A stretch of DNA of 20,365 bases from a virus. The stretch lies in the IMG/VR virus record IMGVR_UViG_3300024999_000477, positions 1 to 20,365 of that record. One strand, given 5' to 3'. Both the position numbers and the translations under genes were made by a program. The notes below the pieces were generated by a model, which searched no databases, had not been told where the DNA came from, and saw only the letters and a list, made by a program, of their open reading frames with translations. Below, in pieces: positions 18,855 to 20,365 of the stretch (position 1 is the stretch's first letter; every line of letters starts with the position of its first letter).

Positions 18855-19649
18855 GTGTCAAAAGGTTGGATCAGTATACACAGGAAACTTCAATTTCATT
18901 GGTTGTGGGAAGATAAACCTTTTAGTAAAGGACAAGCGTGGATCGACTTATTAATGTTAGCTAATCATGAAGATTCTAAATTTCTACTAGGCAACCAGCT
19001 TGTAGAAGCTAGTCGCGGAGACATAGTAACCAGTGAGGTCAAGCTCATGAATAGGTGGGGATGGTCGAACACTAAGGTTAGATCATTTTTAAATTTACTA
19101 GAAAAAGATTCAATGATTATCAAAAAAACAGACTCAAAAAAAAGTGTCCTTACCCTTACGAATTACGGCGTTTGGCAGGATACGAAAAGTGAAAAAGAAG
19201 TGGAAAAAAAGTTCGATAAAAGTGCATCAGAAGTGGAAGAACATACAATCAATAACTCCAATAACTCCAATAACTCTAATAACTCTAATAAAATAACTAT
19301 TGACGGTTTTGAAGAACTTTGGAAACTCTATCCGAGAAAAGAAGGCAAGGGTGGAGTTAGTAAAACTCAAAAAGAAAAACTGCGCAAGATCGGTATCGAA
19401 GAAATGACGAGAGCTATTAGCAGGTACATCAAAGCCAAGAGTGGAGAGGATAAGAAGTATCTGCAAATGGGGAGTACATTCTTTAACAGTGGATATGTGG
19501 ATTACTTGGATACAAATTATCAGGATGGGGGATTAAGTGGTGGAAATAACGGAAGCAAATCCAATGCAATCAATCAAGGAAATTCTAAACCTTGGGAAAC
19601 TGACCCATACCTCGCTGACATCCTCGGAAGAAACGAGAAAGAGGCTTAA
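18855..19649 (+). CDS. DnaD-like replisome organiser (phage replication initiator)
   Basis: 264 residues from GTG 18855 (AGGGGTG eight bases upstream). The start (GWISIHRKLQFHWLWEDKPF, then KGQAWIDLLMLANH) and the winged-helix part with WSNTKVRSFLNLLE are typical of phage replisome organisers. An Asn/Ser linker (about residues 132-146) encoded by 9-bp repeats joins it to a C-terminal domain with FEELWKLYPRKEGKG and YLQMGSTFFNSGYVDY, also typical of phage DnaD-type proteins. It opens the origin and recruits the helicase loader. Overlaps the DnaC-like gene by 86 nt if ATG 19564 is used. Confidence 0.85.
   Translation: MSKGWISIHRKLQFHWLWEDKPFSKGQAWIDLLMLANHEDSKFLLGNQLVEASRGDIVTSEVKLMNRWGWSNTKVRSFLNLLEKDSMIIKKTDSKKSVLTLTNYGVWQDTKSEKEVEKKFDKSASEVEEHTINNSNNSNNSNNSNKITIDGFEELWKLYPRKEGKGGVSKTQKEKLRKIGIEEMTRAISRYIKAKSGEDKKYLQMGSTFFNSGYVDYLDTNYQDGGLSGGNNGSKSNAINQGNSKPWETDPYLADILGRNEKEA
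19251..19286 (+). repeat. Four 9-bp tandem repeats in the replisome organiser gene
   Basis: AATAACTCC is repeated four times (last two AATAACTCT) at 19251, 19260, 19269 and 19278, encoding Asn-Asn-Ser units. The flanks are AT-rich. Repeats within the initiator gene are a common place for phage lytic origins. Confidence 0.7.
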
Positions 19650-20365
19650 CCTTTTCAATACAGGAACAGGATATAGCGTAAAGCCAGTCGAGAAGGTGTT
19701 CGCTTGTCAAGCTTGTGAAGATCGGGAGATAGTCGCTACTTCAGAACTAGACCCATACGGGTTAACTCTCTATGCTGATTGTATTTGTAAGGTCAAGAAG
19801 AACGCAGCGAGAAAGTTGAAATCATCCGGATTGACATCCCAACAACTAAAATACAACATTGCTGATTATAAAGTTAACGACGGAAACAGAAAAATGTTCC
19901 AAGGGGTAGTTAATTATTTAAAGATTTGGCCCGACTTAATTAAAAGCCCTTCGGATGCTAAAGGATTCCTATTACTTGGTAATGCAGGTATTGGAAAGAC
20001 GATGTTGGCAAGTATTATCTCAAGGGACATGCTTGACAAGGGAATTCAAGTGGTGTTCGTATCCTCTGCGGATCTACTGGCTGAATTAAGGGACTCTCAA
20101 TTCCGAAAGGACGAAGGCGGCGTAGAGGCAAAAATTGAGACATTAGCCAAGGCGCAAGCTTTAATCCTTGATGATGTGGGAAAGGAGAAGCCTACCGAGT
20201 GGGTGCAGAGTATGTATTACCGCCTGATTGACCTAAGATACAGAAACAACCTTCTTACCGGATTCACGACAAATTATTACCCTAAAGCCCTCGAAGAAAG
20301 ATTGGGTGATTTCGGAGAGGCAACAGTTTCGAGAATTTTGGGCATGACGGTAGATTACTTACTTT
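19564..20365 (+). CDS. DnaC-like helicase loader ATPase (runs off window)
   Basis: The frame runs through the right edge (267 codons visible). N-terminal Cys pairs CQAC (about 48-51) and CIC (about 72-74) form a zinc-binding part. The ATPase has Walker A GNAGIGKT near residue 145, Walker B LILDDVGKE near 200, and a sensor-type TTN (FTTNYYP) near 239. It loads the replicative helicase with the DnaD-like protein. ATG 19564 is chosen: it gives MQSIKEILNL, a natural beginning for this family, with GGAAG nine bases upstream, but overlaps the DnaD-like gene by 86 nt. GTG 19696 is the next credible start but would cut close to the zinc motif. Confidence 0.85.
   Translation, partial: MQSIKEILNLGKLTHTSLTSSEETRKRLNLFNTGTGYSVKPVEKVFACQACEDREIVATSELDPYGLTLYADCICKVKKNAARKLKSSGLTSQQLKYNIADYKVNDGNRKMFQGVVNYLKIWPDLIKSPSDAKGFLLLGNAGIGKTMLASIISRDMLDKGIQVVFVSSADLLAELRDSQFRKDEGGVEAKIETLAKAQALILDDVGKEKPTEWVQSMYYRLIDLRYRNNLLTGFTTNYYPKALEERLGDFGEATVSRILGMTVDYLL

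Noticed and set aside
1-20365. tRNA or rRNA genes
   Set aside because: No cloverleaf or rRNA-like segment was noticed by eye; a dedicated scan was not possible.

Overview
The window looks like the left part of a Bacillota (low-GC Gram-positive) temperate phage that probably lives as an extrachromosomal plasmid-prophage. Reasons: consistently strong Shine-Dalgarno sites of the AAGGAGG type, frequent TTG and GTG starts, sigma-A-like promoters, and phage early genes of types familiar from Bacillus, Paenibacillus and clostridial phages (Rha, RecT with an SbcC-like ATPase, DnaD-like and DnaC-like replication proteins). The host genus cannot be fixed from sequence alone. No structural, packaging, lysis or integrase gene lies in the window.

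Left arm, minus strand (1-2880): a plasmid-type maintenance block. It holds the start of an FtsK/SpoIIIE-like translocase with a 64-residue partner gene, then a rep-parA-parB-like operon (rep leader about 2880-2567, rep to 2066, parA to 1262, a ribbon-helix-helix protein to 784, then a terminator). The rep leader carries a convincing plasmid copy-control circuit: an antisense RNA on the plus strand with its own promoter, a stem-loop with a seven-base UUUGGCG loop, a terminator, and a terminator-type attenuator in front of rep. A 37-codon ORF sits further upstream. The parB-like gene contains a long 12-bp-period repeat (GCTAGC core) and rep contains 18-bp direct repeats, so a centromere and a plasmid origin may both lie inside coding DNA.

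Switch region (2988-3825): a cI-like XRE repressor on the minus strand and a short Cro-like XRE protein on the plus strand, separated by about 200 bp holding TTATTCGAGA-type operators that overlap the early promoter.

Early region, plus strand (3962-16787): an HNH/AP2 endonuclease, a small HTH protein, a Rha-type regulator, then nine short accessory genes (several with Cys pairs), a C5 cytosine DNA methyltransferase, a nucleotidyltransferase-fold protein, an HD hydrolase, and a recombination block (SbcC-like ATPase, RecT, metallo-beta-lactamase-fold nuclease-like protein). A three-repeat protein, a ThyX-like protein, an AbrB-like protein and a small phage protein follow. Most genes touch or overlap by a few bases and so form one translationally coupled early operon.

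A minus-strand cassette (about 16790-17490), with a ribbon-helix-helix gene and a GIY-YIG nuclease ending in another such domain, interrupts the early genes. It has its own strong promoter, operator-like repeats shared with a divergent plus-strand promoter, and a terminator. It looks like an inserted homing-endonuclease unit.

Replication region, plus strand (17703-20365): a protein often annotated as replication terminator protein, a partner of unknown function, a DnaD-like replisome organiser with four 9-bp tandem repeats (candidate lytic origin), and a DnaC-like helicase loader cut by the window edge.
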